Translations under genes and position numbers: made by a program
Part shown: positions 8,656 through 16,140 of the stretch, one piece after another
How positions within the stretch are numbered: the stretch's first letter is position 1
Layout of the letters: every line of letters starts with the position of its first letter
Source of the DNA: an uncultured Collinsella sp.
GTDB taxonomy: Bacteria > Actinomycetota > Coriobacteriia > Coriobacteriales > Coriobacteriaceae
Direction of reading: 5' to 3'
Length of the DNA stretch: 64,000 nucleotides
NCBI GenBank assembly: GCA_900539035.1
Contig: UQAU01000005.1
Span: 18,624 to 82,623 of the forward strand
Notes under the pieces: generated by a model
Told to the model about the DNA's origin: nothing
The model's database searches: none
The model's input: only the letters and a program-made list of their open reading frames with translations

Positions 8656-9510
8656 CTATTTCGATGCGCGCTCCGCCGCCTCAATCACGTGTTTGGCAAG
8701 AACCGCTGTCGTTACAGCCCCCACGCCGCCCGGCACGGGCGTGATGGCGTTAACGATCGGCTCCGTAGCATCAAAATCGACGTCGCCGACCAGCTTGCCG
8801 GCGGCCTCGTCCCAGTTAATGCCCACATCGATGATTGTCTGGCCCTCGCGAACCGCATCCGCGCCAATCGTGCGCGCACGTCCAACCGCAGCAACAACAA
8901 TGTCGGCAGAACGGCACTCGGCAGCCAAGTCGCGCGTATGCGTATGGCACGTCGTCACTGTGGCATTGCGGGTCGTAAGCATGGCGGCAACGGGACGGCC
9001 AATCACCAGCGATCGACCGACGACTGCGACCTTTGCCCCATCCAGTTCCACGCCATAATGGTCCAGCAAAGCCAGCACGGCCTCGGCCGTACAGGGGGCA
9101 AAGCCCTCGCCTCGCCCCGAAAGCGTGGTAAGCAGCGAGGCCGGCGTCATGGAATCAACGTCCTTGACGGGATCGAGTGCCGCGGCAACTGCATCCTCGT
9201 CAAGCCCAGCGGGCAACGGGCGGAACAGCAGGCAGCCGTGAACAGCAGGGTCGGCATTGATGCCCTCGATGGCCGCCAGCAGCTCATCCTGCGAAACATC
9301 GGAGGGAAGCAATACGCGGCGAGCCTCAATGCCAACCTTCTCGCAGCGCTTGAGGGCACCGCGCTCGTAGGATAGGTCGTCCTCGCGCTCGCCCACGCGC
9401 ACGATAGCAAGCGTCGGAACAACGCCGCGCTCACGCAAAGCCGCGCAGCGAGCAGCGAGCTCCTCGGTCAAAGCACGGGCAACGGGAGCACCCTTCAGCA
9501 GTTCTGCCAT
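8656..9510 (-). CDS. folD: bifunctional methylene-THF dehydrogenase / methenyl-THF cyclohydrolase
   Basis: 284 residues, the usual FolD length. It interconverts 5,10-methylene-, 5,10-methenyl- and 10-formyl-THF using NADP(H) or NAD(H). Visible features are the Tyr...Lys catalytic segment (SYERGALKRC), the folate-site RPLPAGLD in place of the usual QLPLP, the nucleotide-binding VVGRSLVIGRPVAAML and the C-terminal TPVPGGVGAVTTAVL. Its ATG follows GAGGGG and lies 2 bp after the cyclodeaminase stop, so the two genes are co-transcribed and act consecutively on THF-bound carbon. The leading Q of the QLPLP motif is R here, a mild deviation. Confidence 0.95.
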   Translation of the reverse strand: MAELLKGAPVARALTEELAARCAALRERGVVPTLAIVRVGEREDDLSYERGALKRCEKVGIEARRVLLPSDVSQDELLAAIEGINADPAVHGCLLFRPLPAGLDEDAVAAALDPVKDVDSMTPASLLTTLSGRGEGFAPCTAEAVLALLDHYGVELDGAKVAVVGRSLVIGRPVAAMLTTRNATVTTCHTHTRDLAAECRSADIVVAAVGRARTIGADAVREGQTIIDVGINWDEAAGKLVGDVDFDATEPIVNAITPVPGGVGAVTTAVLAKHVIEAAERASK

Positions 9511-9512
9511 GG

Positions 9513-10145
9513 CTATCCCCTCTTCCTTGCGGCGTCAGCAGCGCGGCGCGCCAGCGCATCGGCGCGCGGCAGCCACGTATCCAACAGTTCATCGCACGCC
9601 GCCTCGAGCTCTTCGGCGCGTGCCCGGTCTTTCATAGACGTGGTGTTCGCAAAGAGCGTCAAGCTCGCGCCCTGCATGGCGGCGCGGCAGAACACGGCAC
9701 CGCAGGCCACATCGGACAGCAACTGGCGCGAGCCTTTATCGGCCATGTCCTCGAGCAGCGCCAGCGCGCGCCCGCAGGCATCCATGATCCGATATGGCGG
9801 CATGGCGGCCACGTGCAACGCATCCTGAATTGCAGCCGCACGCGTCGGGTCCTCACGCGGAATACCATACGCTGCCGACACCTGCCCGTAGGCGCGAACA
9901 TCCTCGGCGACCAGACCCACAAGCTCCTGCGCTAACTCATCCGCTTGGGCAAATGCACGCGTCAGATCGTCTGCACGATCGGCAAGAGCAGGATTGGTCG
10001 CCCCATAGCGAGCGACCATCCCACAAAGCGAGGCGCCCAGCGCTCCCACAAACGCACTGGCGCTGCCGCCGCCGGGAACAGGCTCGCGTGCAGCCAACGC
10101 CTCGGCAAACCCTCGGCAGGTTTTGTCCATCATCTCTTGGCTCAT
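9513..10145 (-). CDS. formimino-THF cyclodeaminase-type (FTCD_C / FchA) enzyme
   Basis: 210 residues from the ATG at 10145, which follows AGAGGTG with about 6 nt spacing; a longer in-frame extension to 10235 lacks a ribosome site. The N-terminal PVPGGGSASAFVGALGASL is the signature of the cyclodeaminase/cyclohydrolase family. The rest is helical, as in the tetrahydrofolate-binding FTCD C-terminal domain. It converts 5-formimino-THF to 5,10-methenyl-THF and ammonia, feeding FolD encoded 2 bp downstream. The formyltransferase half found in animals is absent, as usual in bacteria. The source of formimino-THF (histidine or purine/glycine breakdown) is not in this window. Confidence 0.88.
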   Translation of the reverse strand: MSQEMMDKTCRGFAEALAAREPVPGGGSASAFVGALGASLCGMVARYGATNPALADRADDLTRAFAQADELAQELVGLVAEDVRAYGQVSAAYGIPREDPTRAAAIQDALHVAAMPPYRIMDACGRALALLEDMADKGSRQLLSDVACGAVFCRAAMQGASLTLFANTTSMKDRARAEELEAACDELLDTWLPRADALARRAADAARKRG

Positions 10146-10282
10146 CGGAACACCTCTATCTGGCGTGCCGGCAGTCGAGGCCATAACACGCCAAAATAAA
10201 AATGGGGCAACGATGCCAGGAGGCAGTTGTCCCATTCATCGGATTTTTCGAAGCCCAGTCTAACCCATAAGAAAGCGGCTGT

Positions 10283-10323
10283 CAGGAGCCTCGGCTATCG
10301 CCGTTTTCGATTGCCGGCAATAG
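10283..10323. repeat. 41-bp intergenic repeat, copy 1
   Basis: This matches positions 12308-12348 in the same orientation at 35 of 41 bases (core GGCTATCG...CGATTGCCGGC). GGCTATCG and CGATTGCC can pair to form a short imperfect hairpin. Confidence 0.6.
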
Positions 10324-10423
10324 AAAATTCCACCTAAAGTGGCACCGTCGCGCAGTCGGCAAGCGATCCACCCAAGAGGCGGGAGCGTTGCAACCGCCCA
10401 AAATGCTGTCGCTGACGCAATTT

Positions 10424-10445
10424 TGTTGCAAAAACACTTGCAACA
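10424..10445. promoter_or_regulatory. inverted-repeat operator candidate upstream of the LPXTG gene
   Basis: TGTTGCAA-N6-TTGCAACA, with perfect 8-bp arms, lies about 130 nt before the LPXTG-protein start. A GTTGCAAC palindrome also occurs at 10387-10394. The half-site TGTTGC is shared with the palindromes before the two zinc-ribbon genes. Confidence 0.4.
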
Positions 10446-10577
10446 TTTTACAAATTCCTGTGTTTTTACTGTGTGGTTATAACTTATCGGCAATCTAATT
10501 TTTAACACGCTCGGAAAAAAATTTACAGAATCTAAACTATATATGTTGGCTAAAACCGGAATAAAAGGAGTGTCAGC

Positions 10578-12056
10578 ATGAAGTCGTTAACCAGAACGGC
10601 ATATCGTGCGATCGCTGCGTTTGTTACCGCTGCGTTTGTCTTGATAGGCCTCGCGTCGCCTGCTTTTGCAGACGGCGCTACCAGCACGATCACCAATGCC
10701 CGCACCGGTGCAAGCTACAACGATCTTGCCACCGCCACCGCCGAGGCGGAAAGCGGCGACACCATCAAGCTCGGCGAGGGCAACTACACCCTCTACGGCG
10801 TGAGCTCCGTGGGCCACACCAAGGACAAGGACCTCACCTTTGTGGGCCAGGGAAACGATAAAACCGCATGGAACATCGGCGCACTCGTGCCCGATCCCGC
10901 CAACTTTGGCACCGAGTACAACGGCGACTATTCCTTCGATGGCGCCGGCACTGTAACGTTCGAGAAGATGACGCTGCGTTCCGGCAACGCAGACTACCTT
11001 GGCTTCATCCGCGCCAATAAGACTGTCGTTGACCATTGTGTCATTAAAGGCAAGACGTTCTACTGGGGCTACACCTCCGCTGAGTTCAACAGCACTACGT
11101 TCAACGCCCCTGATGGAGACTATTCCCTGTGGACCTACAGCTCGCCGGTCATGACGTTTGACACCTGCACCTTTAACGCAACCGGTAAGGTCATCAACGT
11201 CTACAGAGAAGCCAGCACGCAGGACATCACCGTTAACGTGAATAATTGCACGTTCAACTCGAATGGCGACAAAGACAAGCAGGCGTTGAATATCAACGAC
11301 TCTCTTATGGGGGACCACAAGTTCATCCTCAACATTACTGGCAATAATACCGTCACGGCTGCGCGCGACAGGACCACCTGCTCGCAGCTCTTTGGCTTTG
11401 GTGGCAAGTCGGGCAACAACACCGGCCGTACCGATGTCAAGATTGACGGCACTCTCGTGTGGTCCAAAAAAGGCGAGACGTTCAAAGGCGAGAAGAAAAC
11501 CCACAGCTACACCGACGGCGAGCATGACAACGCCTACGATGTCGCCTACACCGAGTGGGCCTCTGACAATGCCGGTACTTGGACTCGCACGGGGACCCCT
11601 AAGTGCAAGTACTGCGGCTTCGTCAAGCCTGATTTCGTGGAGAAGGCCTACGATCTCTCCTACGACCTGAACGGCTCCGAGGATGAGCAGGCTGCCGAAT
11701 TCGCACCCGTTAAGTGCGTCACCGAAGCCGAGGTTACGGCCGAGCAGCCGGTGCGCAAGGGCTACTCCTTCGTGGGCTGGAACACCGCAAAGAATGGCTC
11801 CGGCACAAGCTATGCCGCGGGCGTTACGGTTGAGCTTTCCGCTCCTGTGACGCTGTTCGCCCAGTGGAAGAAGGACGAGCCCGCGCCCAAGCCTTCCGAC
11901 AACAAGCCTGCCGGCAAGCCTGCAAATAAGACCAAGGCAAACGAGCAGGCTCTGCCCAAAACGGGTGACGGCACTTCCAGCGTCATCGCTGCAATGGGTG
12001 TTATGGCGATTGTCTGCTTTGCCGCCAGCGCTGTCGCGTCTAAGGTTCGCAAGTAA
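10578..12056 (+). CDS. LPXTG-anchored surface protein with beta-helix-like region and InlB repeat
   Basis: 492 residues with a good AAAGGAG ribosome site. The N-terminus is a signal peptide cleaved near SPAFADG. Residues about 35-290 look like a right-handed parallel beta-helix, with repeated short strands of the type CTFNATGKV and CTFNSNGDK. A CKYCGF pair follows at about 345. An InlB/Listeria-Bacteroides repeat lies at about 360-435 (YDLSYDLNG to FAQWKK), then a Pro/Lys linker, the sortase motif LPKTG, a hydrophobic helix and a basic tail. Sortase would attach it to peptidoglycan, and an adhesin or glycan-binding role is likely but unproven. It is monocistronic, with a terminator 40 nt downstream. 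Confidence 0.88.
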   Translation: MKSLTRTAYRAIAAFVTAAFVLIGLASPAFADGATSTITNARTGASYNDLATATAEAESGDTIKLGEGNYTLYGVSSVGHTKDKDLTFVGQGNDKTAWNIGALVPDPANFGTEYNGDYSFDGAGTVTFEKMTLRSGNADYLGFIRANKTVVDHCVIKGKTFYWGYTSAEFNSTTFNAPDGDYSLWTYSSPVMTFDTCTFNATGKVINVYREASTQDITVNVNNCTFNSNGDKDKQALNINDSLMGDHKFILNITGNNTVTAARDRTTCSQLFGFGGKSGNNTGRTDVKIDGTLVWSKKGETFKGEKKTHSYTDGEHDNAYDVAYTEWASDNAGTWTRTGTPKCKYCGFVKPDFVEKAYDLSYDLNGSEDEQAAEFAPVKCVTEAEVTAEQPVRKGYSFVGWNTAKNGSGTSYAAGVTVELSAPVTLFAQWKKDEPAPKPSDNKPAGKPANKTKANEQALPKTGDGTSSVIAAMGVMAIVCFAASAVASKVRK

Positions 12057-12096
12057 TTTCAACTTCGAAACACGCCGCAGCAACTTGTTGCAACGC

Positions 12097-12134
12097 AAAG
12101 GGGTCCGCACCGCAAAAGGTTCGGACCCCTTTTT
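12097..12134 (+). terminator. rho-independent terminator of the LPXTG gene
   Basis: AAGGGGTCCG pairs with CGGACCCCTT and ends in a T-run (TTTTT). Confidence 0.85.
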
Positions 12135-12235
12135 GCACAAAAAGCTGTGGCGAGGCACCCACGATGACTAACCGGCTGCGTCCGTCGTCAAGATTCGCAG
12201 CCCCGGCCACGCTCCGCCCCACCGCACCAAACACG

Positions 12236-12312
12236 GGGCACATGGCCCACCCTTACGAGTCACTTGCGCGTACAGTAAAGGCGGGTAATCCATAGGCGGT
12301 AACAGATCAGGA
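12236..12312 (+). repeat. orphan copy of the lipoprotein-gene leader
   Basis: This stretch is about 80% identical to 14306-14384, the region immediately upstream of the second lipoprotein gene. Shared words include ACATGGCCCACC, GCGCGTACAGTAAAGGC, GGTAATCCAT and ACAGATC. Here it leads into no gene: the next thing on the plus strand is the 41-bp repeat and then the 3' end of an opposing gene. It looks like a relic of a third, deleted lipoprotein gene. Confidence 0.65.
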
Positions 12313-12348
12313 GCTCTGGCTATCGGCGTTTCCGATTGCCGGCTATAG
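12308..12348. repeat. 41-bp intergenic repeat, copy 2
   Basis: Direct-orientation partner of 10283-10323 (35 of 41 bases). It sits 10 bp past the stop codon of the zinc-ribbon gene read on the minus strand. Confidence 0.6.
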
Positions 12349-12358
12349 GTACGGGCGC

Positions 12359-13198
12359 CTAGTCCACCTGGAACGTCGGCAACAGCGTATCGATAATCTT
12401 CGACCCCATGTCGCGGTTTGCAGTCGAGTACTCCAAATGCGCCGTGGCAATCGTCGAATCCGTGACGATCGTCTTTTCGTAAATGATCGTGTCGCCCTCG
12501 CGCCACGAGACCACGTACCAGTTGTCGCCCTCTGCGGTATAGAGGTCGGCCTTGCCCGAGGTGTCCGCGTCGACGAACATCTCGTGTGCGGTTTCTTCGT
12601 TAATGTTGACGTAGCCAAACAGGTTGATCACAAAACCCGTCTCCGGATCCTCATACCTGGCGCCACTGCCGCTGGGAGTATCTTCCATCTCAAAGCGATT
12701 GGGAATCGACATGCTATAAGGATGCATGTCGTTCGTGTACGTATGCACGTCGGTCAGGTAATCGTCCAAATCAGCCGAACCGTAGTATGCCGACTCGTTC
12801 TCGGGAACGGCCTCGTCATCGGACGACGAGGATTCCTTAGACTTGGACTTGTCGCTCTTCTTCTTGGCAGAAGAATCTTTCTCGTCCGAAGACCCGGTAT
12901 CGATCACCGAGATTTGCGTGTCAGAGCTCTTGGACCCGTTAAGCATCGTGAGCGCAAACACCGTGCCACCCCCAAGGAGTACCACGGCGGCACACGCCAC
13001 CGCGATGACAACCGGAGCTTTGCTCTTAGACTTTTGAGGCGCGAGCGCGACCGGCGGCATCGACTGGGTCAGGCCCGGGGCAGAGGAAGGACTAGCGCCC
13101 GCGGACGTCGGCGCGGAACCGCCAGCCAGCGAAGCCCCACAGTGCGTACAAAACGTCGATCCATCAGGCACTTGCTGTCCGCATTTTTGACAGAACAT
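12359..13198 (-). CDS. zinc-ribbon single-pass membrane protein
   Basis: 279 residues. The N-terminus is a zinc ribbon (MFCQKCGQQVPDGSTFCTHC, two CxxC pairs), followed by a Pro/Ser/Ala linker. One membrane helix lies at about residues 70-92 (VVIAVACAAVVLLGGGTVFAL), then a charged Lys/Ser/Asp linker. An exported domain of about 140 residues contains SMSIPNRFEMEDTPSGSG and an extended beta pattern, similar in style to lipid- or protein-binding extracytoplasmic domains. Function is unknown. The start follows GAAAGG at 7 nt. A palindrome shared with the larger zinc-ribbon gene at 30.6-32.6 kb lies 64 nt upstream, suggesting co-regulation. Confidence 0.85.
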   Translation of the reverse strand: MFCQKCGQQVPDGSTFCTHCGASLAGGSAPTSAGASPSSAPGLTQSMPPVALAPQKSKSKAPVVIAVACAAVVLLGGGTVFALTMLNGSKSSDTQISVIDTGSSDEKDSSAKKKSDKSKSKESSSSDDEAVPENESAYYGSADLDDYLTDVHTYTNDMHPYSMSIPNRFEMEDTPSGSGARYEDPETGFVINLFGYVNINEETAHEMFVDADTSGKADLYTAEGDNWYVVSWREGDTIIYEKTIVTDSTIATAHLEYSTANRDMGSKIIDTLLPTFQVD

Positions 13199-13261
13199 CG
13201 TTCGACCTTTCGTGGTTTAGCTTTTGTCACAGCCAAGTCTATACGCCCCCACCCAGGGCGC

Positions 13262-13273
13262 TGTTGCGCAACA
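13262..13273. promoter_or_regulatory. palindromic operator candidate TGTTGCGCAACA (copy 1)
   Basis: A perfect 12-bp palindrome lying 64 nt upstream of the zinc-ribbon gene start. A TATAGACT -10-like element lies between it and the gene. The identical palindrome occurs at 32708-32719 in the same relative position before the other zinc-ribbon gene. Confidence 0.55.
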
Positions 13274-13346
13274 TTGGGAGAATCAACCAAGCCGCACGCT
13301 TGCCCAGCGCAAGGCCCACCTTGCGGCAAGCCCGCACACGCAAACA

Positions 13347-13362
13347 TGGGACATATGGCCCA
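13347..13362. promoter_or_regulatory. palindromic site TGGGACATATGGCCCA upstream of lipoprotein gene 1
   Basis: An imperfect palindrome (TGGGnCATATGnCCCA). A near copy (TGGGACACATGGCCCA) is at 14304-14319 before the second lipoprotein gene, and a third at 12235-12249 in the orphan leader. Confidence 0.45.
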
Positions 13363-13561
13363 CCTTTCGAGACTCCCGGGTAGCACAAGCTGGGGCATAT
13401 CTATAAGTAAGGAACCCGTTGGGGCACGGCCGCGCAACGGCCACAAGCGATGAACGGAGGCATAAGCCGCGCAGTACACAGAGACATCCGCCGCCAGCGC
13501 AATCAGTACCCCAACAGCGTGCGGCGCCGTGATGTCATCGGCAGACAAGGAGGACGCCACC

Positions 13562-14167
13562 ATGAAGAAAAAGACCCTATCGATCCTTTCCCTGTGCATC
13601 GCCCTCTTTGCCGCACTCGCCCTTGTCGGCTGCGGCGGGAACGCATCGGGCGGAGGCGGCAGCACCTCAAAGAGCGAAGGCAAGGAAAAGGCCCCCGTCG
13701 CCGAAAAGACTGACTTTATCTGGTTTAAGGTCGAGATGCCCGAGAGCGTTGGCGTGAGCGACTCCGCCGGCAAGAACGCCGACAGGGTCCAGCTCACCTT
13801 CCCCGAAGACGAGAACGGTTCGGCCGATCGCTTTATCCCCGTTTGGAAAAAAGCGCTGACGGCAGAGGAATCCCACGCTGACCAGGCAGAAAAGAAAGGT
13901 GATACGTTCCAGTGGAAGGATGGCGGATCCGTCGAGTATAACGGCAGGACGTGGCTCGTCGGAACGTACGAGGACAACAGCGGCGTCTCAACCCTCCTCT
14001 TTACCGACGTTGAGCCGGGAAGCGTCTACGTCCTCATCTCGAACTTCGATCTGCATAAGAAAGAAGCCGAGGCGCTCCTCAACTCCATCGAGTTTCCCGA
14101 TGACATGGCGAAGGCAGTTGCCGAGGCACGCGAAGTCGAGATTTCGAGCATCGAGATCAAGCATTAG
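13562..14167 (+). CDS. lipoprotein, paralogue of the next gene
   Basis: 201 residues from the ATG at 13562, 7 nt after AAGGAGG; an in-frame extension upstream lacks a ribosome site. The N-terminus is a lipoprotein signal (MKKKTLSILSLCIALFAALA) with lipobox LVGC, then a Gly/Ser linker. The mature domain starts TDFIWFKVEMPE and ends EISSIEIKH. It aligns along its whole length with the lipoprotein encoded at 14394-14987, so they are tandem duplicates. The domain is unrecognised. It should be tethered to the outer face of the membrane. A terminator lies 54 nt downstream, so the two paralogues are separately transcribed. Confidence 0.85.
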   Translation: MKKKTLSILSLCIALFAALALVGCGGNASGGGGSTSKSEGKEKAPVAEKTDFIWFKVEMPESVGVSDSAGKNADRVQLTFPEDENGSADRFIPVWKKALTAEESHADQAEKKGDTFQWKDGGSVEYNGRTWLVGTYEDNSGVSTLLFTDVEPGSVYVLISNFDLHKKEAEALLNSIEFPDDMAKAVAEAREVEISSIEIKH

Positions 14168-14220
14168 GGGCTCGCACGCAGCATCGCATGCGCAGTCATT
14201 AAATGATCGGACGCCCAGCC

Positions 14221-14256
14221 AGGGGAGGATTGGATCGGCCGGCCCTCCCCTCTTTT
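14221..14256 (+). terminator. terminator after lipoprotein gene 1
   Basis: AGGGGAGG pairs with CCTCCCCT and is followed by CTTTTACG. Confidence 0.65.
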
Positions 14257-14305
14257 ACGCCCGAGCATATTGCCACTTGTCGGCGCAAATCAGGCCCCCA
14301 GAATG

Positions 14306-14384
14306 GGACACATGGCCCACCTGAACGAGCCGCCCGCGCGTACAGTAAAGGCAGGTAATCCATGGGCGGTTACAGATCGAGGAG
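14306..14384 (+). promoter_or_regulatory. leader/promoter region of lipoprotein gene 2
   Basis: This region is duplicated at 12236-12312. It contains the palindrome at 14304-14319 and a conserved GCGCGTACAGTAAAGGC block that may hold the -10 (TACAGT). It ends in the GAGGAGGA ribosome site of the gene. Confidence 0.5.
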
Positions 14385-14393
14385 GACACGACC

Positions 14394-14987
14394 ATGAAAA
14401 AGAAGGCCTTTGCGATTCTCACCCTCTGCATCAGTCTCTTTGCCGCAGTTGCCCTGGTGGGCTGCGGTGGCAGCGGCGGCGCTACCGGAAGTGGCGGTGG
14501 CGGCGGAGCAGAAAAACCAGCCGTGGATATGAGGACCGACTTCATTTGGTTTAAGGTCGAAGTCCCCGAGGGCGTCGAAATCACGGACGTCGCAGGCGAT
14601 ACCGCCGACAGGGCCCAGTTTAAGTTCACCGAGAGCGAGCATGCCAGCGACCGCTTCATCCCCGTCTTCGATCCTGACAAGAACGCCGATGAACTGTTTG
14701 ACTACGAGGCAAAGTGGAAGGCCAACTCCGGATGGACCGAGAGCGATCCCGTTAAGTACAACGGCAAGACCTGGCGCAGCGCCTACTTTACGCACTCGGG
14801 CGGCGTGACGACCGAGTACTTCACTGACGTTGACGGCGGCAGTGTGTACGTGCGTATCGACAATGTCGAGGAGCACAAGGACGCCGTCGAGACCATGATG
14901 GAGTCTCTGGAATTTGCCGACGACATCGCCGAGGCCAAGACCGAGGCCATGGACGTTAAGCTCGAGGATATCGAGATCAAGCGCTAA
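14394..14987 (+). CDS. lipoprotein, paralogue of the preceding gene
   Basis: 197 residues with a GAGGAGG ribosome site. It has a signal peptide (MKKKAFAILTLCISLFAAVA) with lipobox LVGC and a Gly-rich spacer. The mature domain opens TDFIWFKVEVPEGVEITD and closes KLEDIEIKR, closely matching its neighbour's motifs IWFKVE, DRFIPV, YNGRTW/YNGKTW and GSVYV. The function is not recognised. The same motif order in both copies and the duplicated leader point to a recent tandem duplication. It is monocistronic, with a strong terminator 38 nt downstream. Confidence 0.85.
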   Translation: MKKKAFAILTLCISLFAAVALVGCGGSGGATGSGGGGGAEKPAVDMRTDFIWFKVEVPEGVEITDVAGDTADRAQFKFTESEHASDRFIPVFDPDKNADELFDYEAKWKANSGWTESDPVKYNGKTWRSAYFTHSGGVTTEYFTDVDGGSVYVRIDNVEEHKDAVETMMESLEFADDIAEAKTEAMDVKLEDIEIKR

Positions 14988-15024
14988 AGCTCCAACGGCA
15001 TGCAGCAGCGCCGTTTTAGCTCAG

Positions 15025-15064
15025 CCGGGATGCAAGGTGCAACTCCTTGCATCCCGGTTTTTTG
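15025..15064 (+). terminator. terminator after lipoprotein gene 2
   Basis: CCGGGATGCAAGG pairs perfectly with CCTTGCATCCCGG (13 bp), followed by a run of T. Confidence 0.9.
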
Positions 15065-15081
15065 TGTTCGAAAACGCCCGG

Positions 15082-15351
15082 TCACATCACCATATTGAGC
15101 ACGTTGACGAACTCCTGGGCCTGGGAACGGCTGCTCAGCCTGTAGGAACAGGCGGTCAGCAACCTATTACGGAGGAGCACGCGCTTACCCTTGACCCTGT
15201 TGACACCCGTAATGTCCTTGAGGTAGACGATCTTGGTATGGGTACCGAAGAAGTTGTTCTTCACGACCGCCTCGATACGATTGGGATAGATGCTTATTCC
15301 CTTGAAAACGCCGGCACCCTTATCGTGAAACAGCAACGTGTTGTTATCCAT
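15082..15351 (-). CDS. small PH-like domain protein
   Basis: About 89 residues from the ATG at 15351 (MDNNTLLFHDKG), which follows GGGGGTGG by 5 nt; in-frame starts up to 15396 are possible. The alternating hydrophobic pattern (ISIYPNRIEAVVKN, TKIVYLKDITGVNRV) and the C-terminal helix (SQAQEFVNVLNMVM) suggest a bacterial pleckstrin-homology-like fold. There is no signal or membrane segment, so it is cytoplasmic. The role is unknown. It converges with the lipoprotein genes across their terminator. Confidence 0.6.
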   Translation of the reverse strand: MDNNTLLFHDKGAGVFKGISIYPNRIEAVVKNNFFGTHTKIVYLKDITGVNRVKGKRVLLRNRLLTACSYRLSSRSQAQEFVNVLNMVM

Positions 15352-15548
15352 GCGCGCCACCCCCATGGAGTTCGATAAAACCATCTCTATGACCACATTT
15401 TAGTCACCGCAAACCCTTTTCGCGGTCGTGCGCAGAGCACCAAATCGTGTCCGCACGAGGCTTTAAACTAGAGACAATAAAGATGTTCGATGCGCTTGGT
15501 GGGCTCTTAGGATGTTCCTCAAATCGCCGGCATCGGAGGAGGTCTTAC

Positions 15549-16001
15549 ATGGTTTACGCATGGGAATTCGAGTTCTTTGATTCGGACGGTATGGTCGATG
15601 CCGTGCCATGTGGCTCGCTGGGCGGAGGAGGAACGTTTGGCTCCGATCTAAACGACGCTGTCAAAAGCGCCGCCGATTTTCTCGCATGTATGGTCGACGA
15701 TCACCTTATGGGCGGCGTCGATCTTCCCGCGCCGGACTTTGGACACCAGCCACAACACGGCGGCAAGATTATCGCCGTGGCCGTCAGCCGCGAGCTCGGC
15801 GACATCCCCGCCGTCACCGCAGCGGATGCCGCGCGCATGCTCGGTGTTAGCTCAGCACGGGTATCGCAACTGATAAATGCAGGAATGTTGGATTCATGGA
15901 AGGACGGCACCAAGCGCATGGTGTCCAAATCTTCCATCGAGGCACGACTCGCCGACGCACCAAAGGCAGGGCGCCCGAAAGAAATGCCTGTTGCCGTGTA
16001 A
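15549..16001 (+). CDS. HicB-like protein with C-terminal helix-turn-helix (orphan antitoxin-like regulator)
   Basis: 150 residues from the ATG at 15549, 6 nt after GGAGGAGG. Residues 1-80 look like a HicB (partial RNase-H fold) domain, including GGTFGSDLNDAVKSAADFL. Residues about 90-125 form a helix-turn-helix (ADAARMLGVSSARVSQLI), followed by a GRPK-type basic tail. HicB proteins are antitoxins and repressors that pair with a small HicA RNase. No hicA-sized gene with a dsRBD-like sequence is adjacent, so this appears orphan or repurposed. The same HTH style begins the HipA-like kinase at 58-59.4 kb. Confidence 0.8.
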   Translation: MVYAWEFEFFDSDGMVDAVPCGSLGGGGTFGSDLNDAVKSAADFLACMVDDHLMGGVDLPAPDFGHQPQHGGKIIAVAVSRELGDIPAVTAADAARMLGVSSARVSQLINAGMLDSWKDGTKRMVSKSSIEARLADAPKAGRPKEMPVAV

Positions 16002-16048
16002 AGAGACGTCTAGGCATACCATTTTGGCATATTGACCATTGAATTCTC

Positions 16049-16079
16049 TCGATTCGCGACGCACTGCGTCGCGAATCGA
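16049..16079. promoter_or_regulatory. perfect 14-bp hairpin in the leader of the ADP-ribosylglycohydrolase gene
   Basis: TCGATTCGCGACGC and GCGTCGCGAATCGA pair with only 3 nt between them. No T-run follows on either strand, so it is not an obvious terminator. It lies 60 nt upstream of the next start codon. Confidence 0.6.
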
Positions 16080-16140
16080 ACTGAACATATTGCCGCTGAT
16101 TGCCACGCATCTCCAATCCGAAGTGCAAGAGGAGTTTTCC

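Larger units (their letters stand above)
13199..13561. other. divergent intergenic region
   Basis: This gap holds the promoter of the zinc-ribbon gene (minus) with its TGTTGCGCAACA palindrome, and the leader of the first lipoprotein gene (plus) with the palindrome at 13347-13362. I saw no convincing gene in it. Confidence 0.6.

Noticed and set aside
10587..12158. Minus-strand frame of 523 codons opposite the LPXTG gene
   Set aside because: It crosses the real gene's terminator and has no start signal; the plus-strand gene has a signal peptide and LPKTG anchor.
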